DNA of 14,993 bases from Nitrospirota bacterium (GTDB lineage: Bacteria; Nitrospirota; Nitrospiria; Nitrospirales; NS-4): assembly GCA_005877525.1 (NCBI GenBank), contig VBON01000164.1, forward strand, positions 1-14,993, in the 5' to 3' direction. This document shows, piece after piece, positions 1 through 7,443 of this stretch. The position numbers were made by a program, and so were the translations under genes. Under the pieces are notes generated by a model that had not been told where the DNA came from, did not search any database, and was given only the letters and a program-made list of their open reading frames with translations. Numbering within the stretch: the first letter of the stretch is position 1; each line of letters starts with the position of its first letter.

Positions 1-1813
<1,813 letters not shown>

Positions 1814-1848
1814 CGGGGGTGTCTCAGTCTGATCTAGTTTCTAATGAA

Positions 1849-1931
1849 CCCTCCCCTTTGTAAGGGGAGGCAAGGTGGGGTAGAGTAACGAATCTTTACC
1901 TCCCCGTTCCCCTCCTTACAAAGGAGGGGAA
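1849..1931. repeat. Palindromic dispersed repeat, copy 1 (CCTCCCCTTTGTAAGGGGAGG type)
   Basis: Two hairpin arms point toward each other. The left arm is CCTCCCCTT-TGT-AAGGGGAGG (1850-1870). The right arm has an 11-bp stem with loop ACA (1907-1931). The right arm is close to the reverse complement of the left, so the whole is a terminal-inverted-repeat-like unit of about 83 bp. A second copy at 2784-2880 shares almost identical arms but a different centre. It lies in the thiC-thi4 gap. No ORF here is real; translated, it gives the spurious peptide PLCKGRQGG seen with this repeat type. It resembles a MITE or REP-like element. Confidence 0.85.
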
Positions 1932-1973
1932 ATGTAGAACAGAGTCTGAATCCGTTTTCTAACGAGGCACTTT

Positions 1974-2774
1974 ATGGCAAACAAATGGACGGTGCCCCTG
2001 CGGGAGCGAGACATCACGCGGCAGATCGCGCGTGAGTTCTATCAGGAGTTCGATGGTCTTATCGAGAGCGATGCGATCGTGGTCGGGGCCGGCCCATCGG
2101 GACTGCTCTGCGCCCGCGATCTCGCCTCGGCGGGCTACAAAACATTGCTGATCGAACAATCGCTATTTCTGGGCGGAGGGTTCTGGTCCGGCGGTTACCT
2201 CATGAACAAGGCGACGATTTGCGCGCCCGCCGACAAGATCCTGAACGAATTCGGGATTCCGGCGAAGCGGATCAAAGAATGCGAAGGCATGTTCATGGTA
2301 GATCCCCCACACGCGACGGCCAAGCTCATCGCCGCCGCTTACGATGCGGGTGTAAAAGTACTGAACCTGACCAAGGTGATCGACCTGGTTCTGCGACGTG
2401 AAAATATCCTGGAAGGCGTCGTCGTGAACTGGTCCCCTGTTGAGCATGCCGGGCACGACGCGGTGCACGTCGATCCCATCGCGCTCGAGTCAAAAGTTGT
2501 GGTGGACGCGACCGGGCATGACGCCGCGGTTGTCGCGCTTCTCCACCGGCGAGGCCTGGTCAAGGCGGTCCCCGGCAACGGGGCGATGTGGGTGGAGCGT
2601 TCGGAAGAACTCGTCGTGGAGAACACCCGCGAAGTCTATGCGAACTGCTTCCTCGCGGGCCTTTCGGTCTCGGCCGTGGATGGTTCACCGCGCATGGGGC
2701 CGGCCTTTGGCGCCATGCTCCTGTCCGGCCGGCGGGCCGCAGGCCTCGTCAAGAAGAAGCTGAAACAGGAGTAA
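1974..2774 (+). CDS. thi4: Thi4-family thiazole synthase, sulfide-dependent type
   Basis: Thi4 makes the adenylated carboxythiazole precursor of thiamine from NAD, glycine and a sulfur source. The 266-residue protein has a Rossmann dinucleotide-binding motif GAGPSG (38-43) after a beta strand, the GGGFWSGG loop (67-74), the DATGHDA segment (178-184) and the C-terminal RMGPAFGAM motif (240-248). At the position where yeast Thi4 has its sacrificial cysteine (SCMDP), this protein has HVDP with His165. That is the state described for archaeal Thi4 enzymes that use free sulfide catalytically. The ATG is preceded by GAGG seven bases upstream. It follows thiC by 160 bp containing a palindromic repeat, so thiC and thi4 probably supply both halves of thiamine. 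Fe-dependence and catalytic turnover are inferred from the family. Confidence 0.93.
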   Translation: MANKWTVPLRERDITRQIAREFYQEFDGLIESDAIVVGAGPSGLLCARDLASAGYKTLLIEQSLFLGGGFWSGGYLMNKATICAPADKILNEFGIPAKRIKECEGMFMVDPPHATAKLIAAAYDAGVKVLNLTKVIDLVLRRENILEGVVVNWSPVEHAGHDAVHVDPIALESKVVVDATGHDAAVVALLHRRGLVKAVPGNGAMWVERSEELVVENTREVYANCFLAGLSVSAVDGSPRMGPAFGAMLLSGRRAAGLVKKKLKQE

Positions 2775-2783
2775 CGGATGGTT

Positions 2784-2880
2784 CCTCCCCTTTGTAAGGG
2801 GAGGCAAGGAGGGGTAGAACTGAAGGGTAGAGCTGACGAAACTCTACCTCCCCGCTCCCCTCCTTACAAAGGAGGGGGAA
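2784..2880. repeat. Palindromic dispersed repeat, copy 2
   Basis: Same element as at 1849-1931. The left arm hairpin CCTCCCCTT-TGT-AAGGGGAGG is at 2784-2804; the right arm CCCCTCCTT-ACA-AAGGAGGGG is at 2857-2877. The first 30 or so bases match copy 1 with one difference, while the centre differs. It starts 10 bp after the thi4 stop and ends 10 bp before the next start codon, so it fills the whole intergenic space. Confidence 0.85.
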
Positions 2881-2890
2881 TTAGGAGAGC

Positions 2891-3361
2891 ATGGAAAACA
2901 AGAGTGTGCTGGCGGCTGTCAACGACGTCTTCTTCTATACGAAACTCCGAGACGCGCTGAAGCCTCAGGGCTACATTCTGGAGAAAGCACGATCCCAGGA
3001 CGATGTCGCCGAAAAGGCCCAGGCGCTGAACCCGGCCGCGATTGTCCTCAACATCAACGATGAGTCCCTGGATGCTTTCAAGGCGATCGAGGCCCTGAAA
3101 CGAGACGACCGTTCGAGGTCCATCCCTATCCTCGCGTTCGCCAACCATGAGGACGTGGAAGGCTGGAAGCGCGCACAAAAACTTGGCGTAACAAAAATAG
3201 TCTCGCGTAACGAGTTCTCATCCAGAACCCTGGCCCTCCTCCAGGAGGTCGTGAAACCACAGGGAAAAGCGGCCGTCCCCAAGGGCCAAGGCGCCGTCTT
3301 GGCGGAGCCAGGGGGGGCGGGTGCAAAAGCGGACGCGGGGCGGGAGGGTGAAAAAAGATGA
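2891..3361 (+). CDS. Degenerate receiver-domain (response-regulator-like) protein
   Basis: Residues 1-122 look like a CheY-type receiver fold: a hydrophobic first strand (SVLAAVND), IVLNIND, IPILAFANHED, then GVTKIVSRNEF. The usual phosphorylation residues are missing. The phosphoacceptor aspartate position is Asn54, the acidic pair after the first strand is not evident, the conserved Thr/Ser is Ala84, and the conserved Lys is Arg106. It is therefore probably a phosphorylation-independent pseudo-receiver used for protein contacts. From about residue 124 the chain becomes a Gly/Ala/Lys-rich low-complexity tail, and the DNA there (3261-3357) is a copy of the hairpin/G-tail repeat. RBS AGGAGAG lies just before the ATG. 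The stop overlaps the next ATG (ATGA at 3358-3361), implying translational coupling to ygfZ. Partner unknown. Confidence 0.75.
   Translation: MENKSVLAAVNDVFFYTKLRDALKPQGYILEKARSQDDVAEKAQALNPAAIVLNINDESLDAFKAIEALKRDDRSRSIPILAFANHEDVEGWKRAQKLGVTKIVSRNEFSSRTLALLQEVVKPQGKAAVPKGQGAVLAEPGGAGAKADAGREGEKR
3261..3357 (+). repeat. Hairpin/G-tail repeat, copy A (inside a coding end)
   Basis: Leader GGGAAAAG (3263-3270) is followed by a GGCC...GGCC stretch, then the hairpin GGCGCCG-TCTTGG-CGGAGCC (3290-3309, one G-A mismatch in a 7-bp stem). A G-rich tail GGGGGGGCGGGTGCAAAA follows, then a second tail GGGGCGGGAGGGTGAAAAAA that ends at the ygfZ start codon. The same parts in the same order occur at 7241-7293 and 7444-7536. 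Here the element encodes the last ~30 residues of the pseudo-receiver, and its final tail doubles as the ribosome-binding region of ygfZ. Confidence 0.7.
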
Positions 3362-4457
3362 AGCGATCCCCTCTCCACGAAGATCACGCCAAACGCGGAG
3401 CGGTTTTCCTCGAGCAGTCCGGATGGGAAGTCCCTGCTCATTATGGGGATCCCTCCGCCGGATATAGTGCAGTCCGCAACGCCGTCGGGATCATGGATCT
3501 GTCCTCTCGGGGTAAGATCCGCGTGACCGGCGAGGATCGAGTCACGTGGCTTCAGAGCTTCAGAGCATCATCAGCAATGACATTCTGCCGCTTACAGCCG
3601 GGCAGGGGATCTACTCCACCTTTCTCACTCACAAGGGTAAAATCATCGCGTATTTTCGCGTCTATCAGTTAGGCGATGCCCTGATGCTGGAAGACGTCGG
3701 AGAGACAGGAGACACGACATTCTCCACACTCCGTAAATTTCTGCTCTTCGGCACCAAGGCAAAGATGGAAAACTACGGTGAGACCTGGGGGTTGCTACTC
3801 ATTAGCGGGCCGAAAGCTCTGGAGTTGATTCGTTCCACATTCGGCACAGACCTCTCTTCCTTGAAACCGCTGTCCTTCGAGAAGCTGGAAATCGATGGAC
3901 ACCCGGCATTGCTCATCCGGAGCGAGGAGACAGGGGCGACTGACATCGAAATTCTTATTCCATCAGGCGGGTTGCGGGGTGCCTGGGAGCGGTTATGGAC
4001 CGTGGGCGAGGCAATGGGGCTGCAGCCCTTCGGGACGCACGCTCTCGAAACGTTGCGTGTGGAAGCGGGTATTCCCAAGATGGGTCCAGACTTGAACGAG
4101 AATATTGTGCCCCCCGAAGCCAATCTGGAGGGCAAATCCTTTAGCCTCAGCAAAGGCTGCTATCCCGGTCAGGAAGTGGTCGCGCGGATGGATACCTATG
4201 GCTCAGTTCGCCGGCGGCTTGTCGGCCTGATTCTTAGTGAATTGGCCGTTCCCCTCTCCGGCGCCAAAGTATACAGTGGCGACCGCGAAGTCGGTTGGGT
4301 CTCCAGCGCGGTGCTGTCTCCGTCCCTCGGAAAAGTCATTGCATTGGGGTTTCCGCTGCGCGATTTTACAACGCCCGGAACTGAGCTTGCGGTCGAGATT
4401 GACGAACGAAGAGCTGCAGCTACCGTGGAGGCGTTACCGTTCCTAAAATTCTCCTAG
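3358..4457 (+). pseudogene. ygfZ: YgfZ/GcvT-like folate-binding protein, frame broken by an 8-bp tandem duplication
   Basis: The YgfZ family consists of folate-binding relatives of the glycine-cleavage T protein that help maintain iron-sulfur enzymes. The N-terminal part (3358 to about 3557) reads to GKIRVTGEDRVTWLQS. The rest (from about 3558 in another frame) reads IISNDILPLTAGQGIYS and on to 4457. The family signature KGCYPGQEVV is present around 4150-4180, which favours YgfZ over true GcvT. The break coincides with CTTCAGAG repeated in tandem at 3550-3557 and 3558-3565. Removing one copy gives a continuous 363-residue protein reading WLQSIISND, as expected for the family. The ATG overlaps the upstream stop, and GGGAGGGTG about 8 bases before it serves as RBS. 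A sequence error is the simplest explanation; a real slipped-strand duplication is possible. Confidence 0.85.
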
Positions 4458-4468
4458 GGAAGAATTTT

Positions 4469-5401
4469 TTACCGTCTGTGCTTCAACTTAGATCTCAGTA
4501 AAAGAAATCCAACCAGGCCGGAGCCGAAGAGGAGCCAGGTGCTTGGCTCCGGCACCACCGGTCCCTGACAAGTCGTCCCGGGCACTCCCACATCACAGAA
4601 AATATCGAGGTCGAGCAGCGAGATGTCGTAACGCGTGTCCGTGTTGAACTGAACGCCGTTCATCAGATCCGGGATAAGATCGCTGCCGGGGCGGGGGTCC
4701 GCATTGCCCAGATGCACATAGTTGCCGAACGTCAACGGCACCGGTTTACCGTACAGCGCCGTCGCCCTCGGACCGTTGAAAAAAAAATTGCTCCCGTCGA
4801 AGGTCGTCTGCTCGTCAAAGGTTGATTCGTAGTCCCCCGGAAGTGATCCATTGAAACCGTCGCGAAACCCGTTGATCGCTAAGATATGTCCAATTTCGTG
4901 AATGAATATCGACACGGCATCGGTCCTGCCGGCCGGAATTGGATCACTGCGCACTGCAGGATGAGGGTCGAATGCAAGGTTGTTTACCAGATAGTTCTTG
5001 CCGATGGTGATCACGCCGTCAGGACTGGGTCCATTGGGATCCATGCCGGTCCGGACTTCAGCAGCCGCTCCCTGTTCGAACACGTTAAACGTCCCATTGT
5101 TTCTCACAAACCCTGTGGTGACGCTACTCCCCTCCGCCGTCGGAATACCACTGAATCCGATCTGCAGATCGATGGTGGCATCGCCCACAAGGAACTGCGA
5201 CCATCTGGCACCAGCGGCTAATACGTTCGATACAATCGGAGCATGATACGCGGGAAATAAGTTAGCAGGGTCATCAATTGTGACGGTGTACATCACGGTT
5301 GCCAAGGCAGGGTTGACCGAGAGAGCGAGGATCGCCGTTGCGGCAAGAGCAAGACGCAACGCAACAGCATGGCGATATCTGACACCGTTCCGCTGCCTCA
5401 T
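4469..5401 (-). CDS. Secreted PEP-CTERM protein with zincin-like HEIGH motif
   Basis: This is a 310-residue exported protein. A basic N-terminus and hydrophobic stretch (about residues 12-34, ending PALA) form a signal peptide. The C-terminus has VPEPSTW (283-289), a hydrophobic segment and a basic tail, the PEP-CTERM signal cleaved by exosortase. HEIGH at 168-172 matches the HExxH zinc site of metalloproteases. The extended metzincin form is not kept, since Ala175 and Gly178 replace the usual Gly and His, so His230 (YVHLG) is a candidate third ligand. The late segment ISLLDLDIFCDVG resembles the end of PEP-CTERM zincins. It is probably a surface or envelope-associated protease, or a degraded one. 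AGGAGG upstream lies about 16 bases from the ATG, farther than usual. It converges on ygfZ with 11 bp between stops. Confidence 0.85.
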   Translation of the reverse strand: MRQRNGVRYRHAVALRLALAATAILALSVNPALATVMYTVTIDDPANLFPAYHAPIVSNVLAAGARWSQFLVGDATIDLQIGFSGIPTAEGSSVTTGFVRNNGTFNVFEQGAAAEVRTGMDPNGPSPDGVITIGKNYLVNNLAFDPHPAVRSDPIPAGRTDAVSIFIHEIGHILAINGFRDGFNGSLPGDYESTFDEQTTFDGSNFFFNGPRATALYGKPVPLTFGNYVHLGNADPRPGSDLIPDLMNGVQFNTDTRYDISLLDLDIFCDVGVPGTTCQGPVVPEPSTWLLFGSGLVGFLLLRSKLKHRR

Positions 5402-5444
5402 GGTTTTTTCTTTCGTCCCTCCTTAGGGATCGGCCGGAGGCCTA

Positions 5445-5473
5445 TCTTTAGAACAGAAGTGCTCTCAAGTCAA
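5445..5473 (-). promoter_or_regulatory. Candidate sigma70-type promoter for the PEP-CTERM gene
   Basis: On the minus strand, TTGACT (5473-5468) is separated by 17 bases from TAAAGA (5450-5445). The -35 matches consensus at 5 of 6 positions, but the -10 only at 3 of 6. It lies 44 bp upstream of the ATG at 5401, next to the divergent candidate promoter of the nucleotidyltransferase gene. Weak prediction from sequence only. Confidence 0.3.
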
Positions 5474-5479
5474 CATTCC

Positions 5480-5508
5480 TTGCAATCGCTTGATCCGTTC
5501 GGCATAAT
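5480..5508 (+). promoter_or_regulatory. Candidate sigma70-type promoter for the MNT/HEPN pair
   Basis: TTGCAA (5480-5485), a 17-base spacer, then CATAAT (5503-5508). The -10 matches consensus at 5 of 6 positions and the -35 at 4 of 6, with ideal spacing. Transcription would start near 5515, about 14 bases before the ATG at 5529. No Shine-Dalgarno sequence is visible in that short leader. Confidence 0.45.
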
Positions 5509-5528
5509 CCGCGCCTCGCCTATTCGCA

Positions 5529-5876
5529 ATGGATGCCCTAGCCCAACAACGCGGACTGCTCCTTGAAAAGGAACTCAATCGTATAATGGAGATCCTCATT
5601 CGAGACTACCAACCTGAAAAGCTCATTGTCTTTGGATCGGCGGCCCAGGGCGAGTTTCATCCCTGGAGCGACCTGGACCTGGTGGTGGTCAAGAAGACGG
5701 AGAAGCCCCTCTTGGAGCGCATCGAAGAAGTTCTGCGTCTCGTGCGGCCCAAGGTAGGCCTCGATGTGCTGGTCTATACTCCTGAGGAGGTGGAGGCGTT
5801 GGTCGACGAACGGCGGGTCTTTGTGCTGGATGAGATTATATACAAGGGAGCGGTAGCTTATGAACGCCGGAAATAG
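5529..5876 (+). CDS. Minimal nucleotidyltransferase (MNT/MntA-like)
   Basis: A 115-residue protein of the minimal nucleotidyltransferase family. The catalytic signature is complete: FGSAAQG (35-41) with Gly36-Ser37, then SDLDLVV (47-53) with Asp48 and Asp50, and a third acidic residue Asp79 in VGLDVLVY. It overlaps the next gene, a HEPN protein, by 17 bp, the classic arrangement of MNT-HEPN pairs. In studied examples (MntA/HepT) the MNT protein neutralises the HEPN RNase by adding AMP groups. Other pairs (HI0073/HI0074-like) have no proven toxin role. The start is the first ATG in frame; no ribosome-binding site is visible upstream. Function as an antitoxin is inferred. Confidence 0.85.
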   Translation: MDALAQQRGLLLEKELNRIMEILIRDYQPEKLIVFGSAAQGEFHPWSDLDLVVVKKTEKPLLERIEEVLRLVRPKVGLDVLVYTPEEVEALVDERRVFVLDEIIYKGAVAYERRK

Positions 5877-6243
5877 ATGGGCGGCCTTCGCGATGGAGAC
5901 TGTGCAGATGGCCGAAGCCGCGCAGAAACTCGGCCTCTGGAATCAAGTCTGTCTCCAAACCCAGCGGGCGGCCGCCAACTCCCTCAAGGCGTTTCTCTCG
6001 GAGCGCCATCGTCCGATTCCACAAGTTCAGCACTTGTCGGAGCTTTTAGCAATCTGCGTCGAAGCGAATGCGGAGCTGGCGCGGTTCGAAGATGCGTGCT
6101 ACGGGCTGGAAAAGTATCTGATCCCTCTAACGTACCCGGATGCTGTTCCTTCAGCTCAGGTGAACAGCCTGCCGTCTGAGAAAGACGCTTCCGAGGCCCT
6201 TGCAACCCTACGGGAACTCCGCGAGGCTTTGCAGTTGATTTAA
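5860..6243 (+). CDS. HEPN-domain protein, partner of the upstream nucleotidyltransferase
   Basis: A 127-residue, mostly helical protein matching the HEPN family. The helix CLQTQRAAANSLKAFL (31-46) corresponds to the family's QQAaEKaLKA helix, followed by QHLSELL (57-63) and YLIPLTYPDA (86-95), where relatives usually read xxRYPDA. The arginine normally before YPD is Thr91 here, so the usual conserved Arg is missing. An R51-x6-H58 spacing exists, but in a different part of the fold, so RNase activity is uncertain. It starts inside the 3' end of the MNT gene, so it is co-translated. It is either a toxin-type RNase held in check by the MNT protein or a non-toxic HEPN partner. Its stop is 19 bp from the convergent SnoaL-like gene. 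Confidence 0.75.
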   Translation: MNAGNRWAAFAMETVQMAEAAQKLGLWNQVCLQTQRAAANSLKAFLSERHRPIPQVQHLSELLAICVEANAELARFEDACYGLEKYLIPLTYPDAVPSAQVNSLPSEKDASEALATLRELREALQLI

Positions 6244-6262
6244 GGAAATCCCGAAGAAAGTA

Positions 6263-6652
6263 CTACATCACGTGCGAGCCATGATGGTGGACCATGAGCC
6301 AGCGGCCGGCCAGGCGCTCATAGAGATTGGTCGCTAGGACCTGGGATTCTTGCGTCTCGGCGTCCTGTTTATTCTTAATATTCTCCATGCACAACACCCA
6401 GGCGACATCCCCCGCCACCTGGATCATGATATCGCTCAGTCGAAATTCCATTGAAAAGGTGTTATTGAAGATCCTCACCCAACTGTCCCTGACATCCGGC
6501 CATCCTGAGCGAATACTCCATCCAGGATGAATACAGGTGACATATTCTTCTTTCGCCCATATCGTGTCCATATGCCGGATATCCAGGCTCTCGAAGGCTT
6601 GATAAAACCCCTGGTTGGCTTTGGTCACTTCATCGATCATCTCCTTCAGCAT
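6263..6652 (-). CDS. SnoaL-like / NTF2-fold protein
   Basis: A 129-residue protein with the NTF2-like (SnoaL_3 / DUF4440-type) pattern. It has an N-terminal helix with FYQAFESLDIRHMDTIWA (16-33), then HPGW (42-45) with RSGWPDVRDSW, strands with MEFRLSDIMIQVAGDVAWVLCMENI, and a closing strand WLMVHHHGS. These small cone-shaped folds bind ligands or act as minor enzymes; the sequence does not say which. No signal peptide is visible, so it is likely cytoplasmic. GGAG lies 8 bases before the ATG at 6652. It sits 43 bp downstream of the small charged protein on the same strand and may be co-transcribed. Confidence 0.75.
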   Translation of the reverse strand: MLKEMIDEVTKANQGFYQAFESLDIRHMDTIWAKEEYVTCIHPGWSIRSGWPDVRDSWVRIFNNTFSMEFRLSDIMIQVAGDVAWVLCMENIKNKQDAETQESQVLATNLYERLAGRWLMVHHHGSHVM

Positions 6653-6695
6653 ATGAAGAACTCCAGGCGAGGATTAGACAGACGTGGGGGTGGCG

Positions 6696-6890
6696 CTAAT
6701 CACCTTCGGGCTCAGCATGTCCGTGCTGATGCTTGACCGACTCTTCATCAAAGAGATCGCTCATCTCCGAGGAAATGTCCTCCTCCTCCTCCGGATGGGG
6801 CACCATCTGCAGCTCTTTCTTTTTGGGCTTCTCGGATTCAGGCTTCCCAGGTTCGAGTTTCTTGGATTTTGAATCCTTGCCTTCTGCCAC
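6696..6890 (-). CDS. Small, highly charged hypothetical protein
   Basis: A 64-residue ORF starting with GTG (6888-6890), with GGGAGAG five bases upstream, a good ribosome-binding site. The first half is Lys/Glu/Pro-rich (KDSKSKKLEPGKPESEKP), the second half acidic (EEEEDISSEMSDLFDEE) with a His-rich end. It is expected to be disordered and soluble. No family recognised. It lies just upstream of the SnoaL-like gene on the same strand. The good RBS and consistent gene direction support it over the overlapping + strand ORF. Confidence 0.55.
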   Translation of the reverse strand: MAEGKDSKSKKLEPGKPESEKPKKKELQMVPHPEEEEDISSEMSDLFDEESVKHQHGHAEPEGD

Positions 6891-6983
6891 GGCAACTCTC
6901 CCAAAAGGTCTGCTGACCTCCGATCATCCTACCGTAAGCTCAACTGGATTTCCAATAACTATCGACGCGCAACGGGACGACGG

Positions 6984-7127
6984 TTACTTCCACTGCGCAT
7001 GGGTTTTCAGCTTTTTGTTCAAAGGCTTCAGGATGGTCATCCGAAGATACTCCACGCGAAGGGTGAGCCACCAGAGTTGAATGGCGATGCGAAACCCCTC
7101 CAGAAACTTCCGCCATTGTCCGGACAT
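6984..7127 (-). CDS. Small amphipathic protein, 47 residues, unrecognised
   Basis: On the minus strand an ATG (7127-7125) preceded by GAGAGG at five bases' spacing opens a 47-codon frame ending in TAA at 6984. The peptide begins MSGQWRKFLEGFR and continues with a hydrophobic, Trp-rich stretch (IAIQLWWLTLRVEYLRMTIL, residues 14-33) and a basic tail (KPLNKKLKTH). It could be a membrane-surface helix. An alternative longer frame over the same DNA (6940-7143) lacks a ribosome-binding site and has no protein-like pattern. It is upstream of, and in line with, the small charged protein gene. Not recognised as a known family. Confidence 0.45.
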   Translation of the reverse strand: MSGQWRKFLEGFRIAIQLWWLTLRVEYLRMTILKPLNKKLKTHAQWK

Positions 7128-7240
7128 AATGCCTCTCTTCCATTAAGATCGGAGGCCGCTCACATTTACTTGAGGCCGTCCTGCGGGATAAGAACCCGTC
7201 TTGACGACGCCTTGAGCTTCTTGGTAAGGGGTAGGCTACG

Positions 7241-7293
7241 GGCGGGGAAACAGGCGCCGTCTCGGCGGCGCCAGGGCGGGTGGGTGCAATAAG
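7241..7293 (+). repeat. Hairpin/G-tail repeat, copy B
   Basis: Leader GGGGAAAC (7244-7251), a perfect 7-bp hairpin GGCGCCG-TCTCGG-CGGCGCC (7253-7272), then the tail AGGGCGGGTGGGTGCAATAA. The loop differs by one base from TCTTGG. The three GGG runs one base apart, followed after eight bases by GGGG, fit a G-quadruplex pattern on the + strand. No coding sequence overlaps it convincingly. Confidence 0.7.
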
Positions 7294-7294
7294 G

Positions 7295-7348
7295 GGCGCG
7301 TCTATCTAAAGCCACCCAGCCAAGACTGGGTCGCTACTGAAGCGCGCC
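7295..7348. repeat. Inverted-orientation hairpin with the complementary loop, nested in an outer stem
   Basis: ACCCAG-CCAAGA-CTGGGT (7314-7331) is a 6-bp hairpin whose loop CCAAGA is the exact reverse complement of TCTTGG, so it is the same hairpin type on the minus strand. It is enclosed by GGCGCG (7295-7300) and CGCGCC (7343-7348), which can form an outer 6-bp stem. No G-tail is attached to this copy. Confidence 0.5.
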
Positions 7349-7353
7349 TGGGC

Positions 7354-7440
7354 CCGGGAAAAGCGGCCTCGGGGGCACCCATTGCTCCGAAATTGCAATG
7401 GGTCGATCGACGCTGGGTGGGCCGGGTGTAATAGAGGGTG
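7354..7440 (+). repeat. Hairpin/G-tail repeat, divergent copy F
   Basis: It begins CCGGGAAAAGCGGCC like copy A, then has a 9-bp hairpin ACCCATTGC-TCCGAAATT-GCAATGGGT (7377-7403) with a different loop. It ends with the tail GGGTGGGCCGGGTGTAATAGAGGG (7415-7438 region). Leader and tail match the family, but the hairpin has been replaced, suggesting modular exchange. Confidence 0.5.
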
Positions 7441-7443
7441 ACT

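Noticed and set aside
2778..2960. Short + strand ORF over the second palindromic repeat
   Set aside because: Its peptide (PPLCKGRQGG...PPYKGGG) is translated repeat sequence and runs into the real pseudo-receiver gene in another frame.
4458..4468. Terminator between ygfZ and the PEP-CTERM gene
   Set aside because: Only 11 bp separate the stops and no stem with a T tract is visible there.
6684..7080. Overlapping + strand ORFs with Ser-rich or Leu-rich translations
   Set aside because: They are antisense to the small charged protein and the 47-residue ORF; the Ser-rich peptide is a by-product of that sequence.
6940..7143. 67-codon minus-strand ORF
   Set aside because: No ribosome-binding site, no protein-like pattern; the 47-codon ORF in another frame has a better start and composition.
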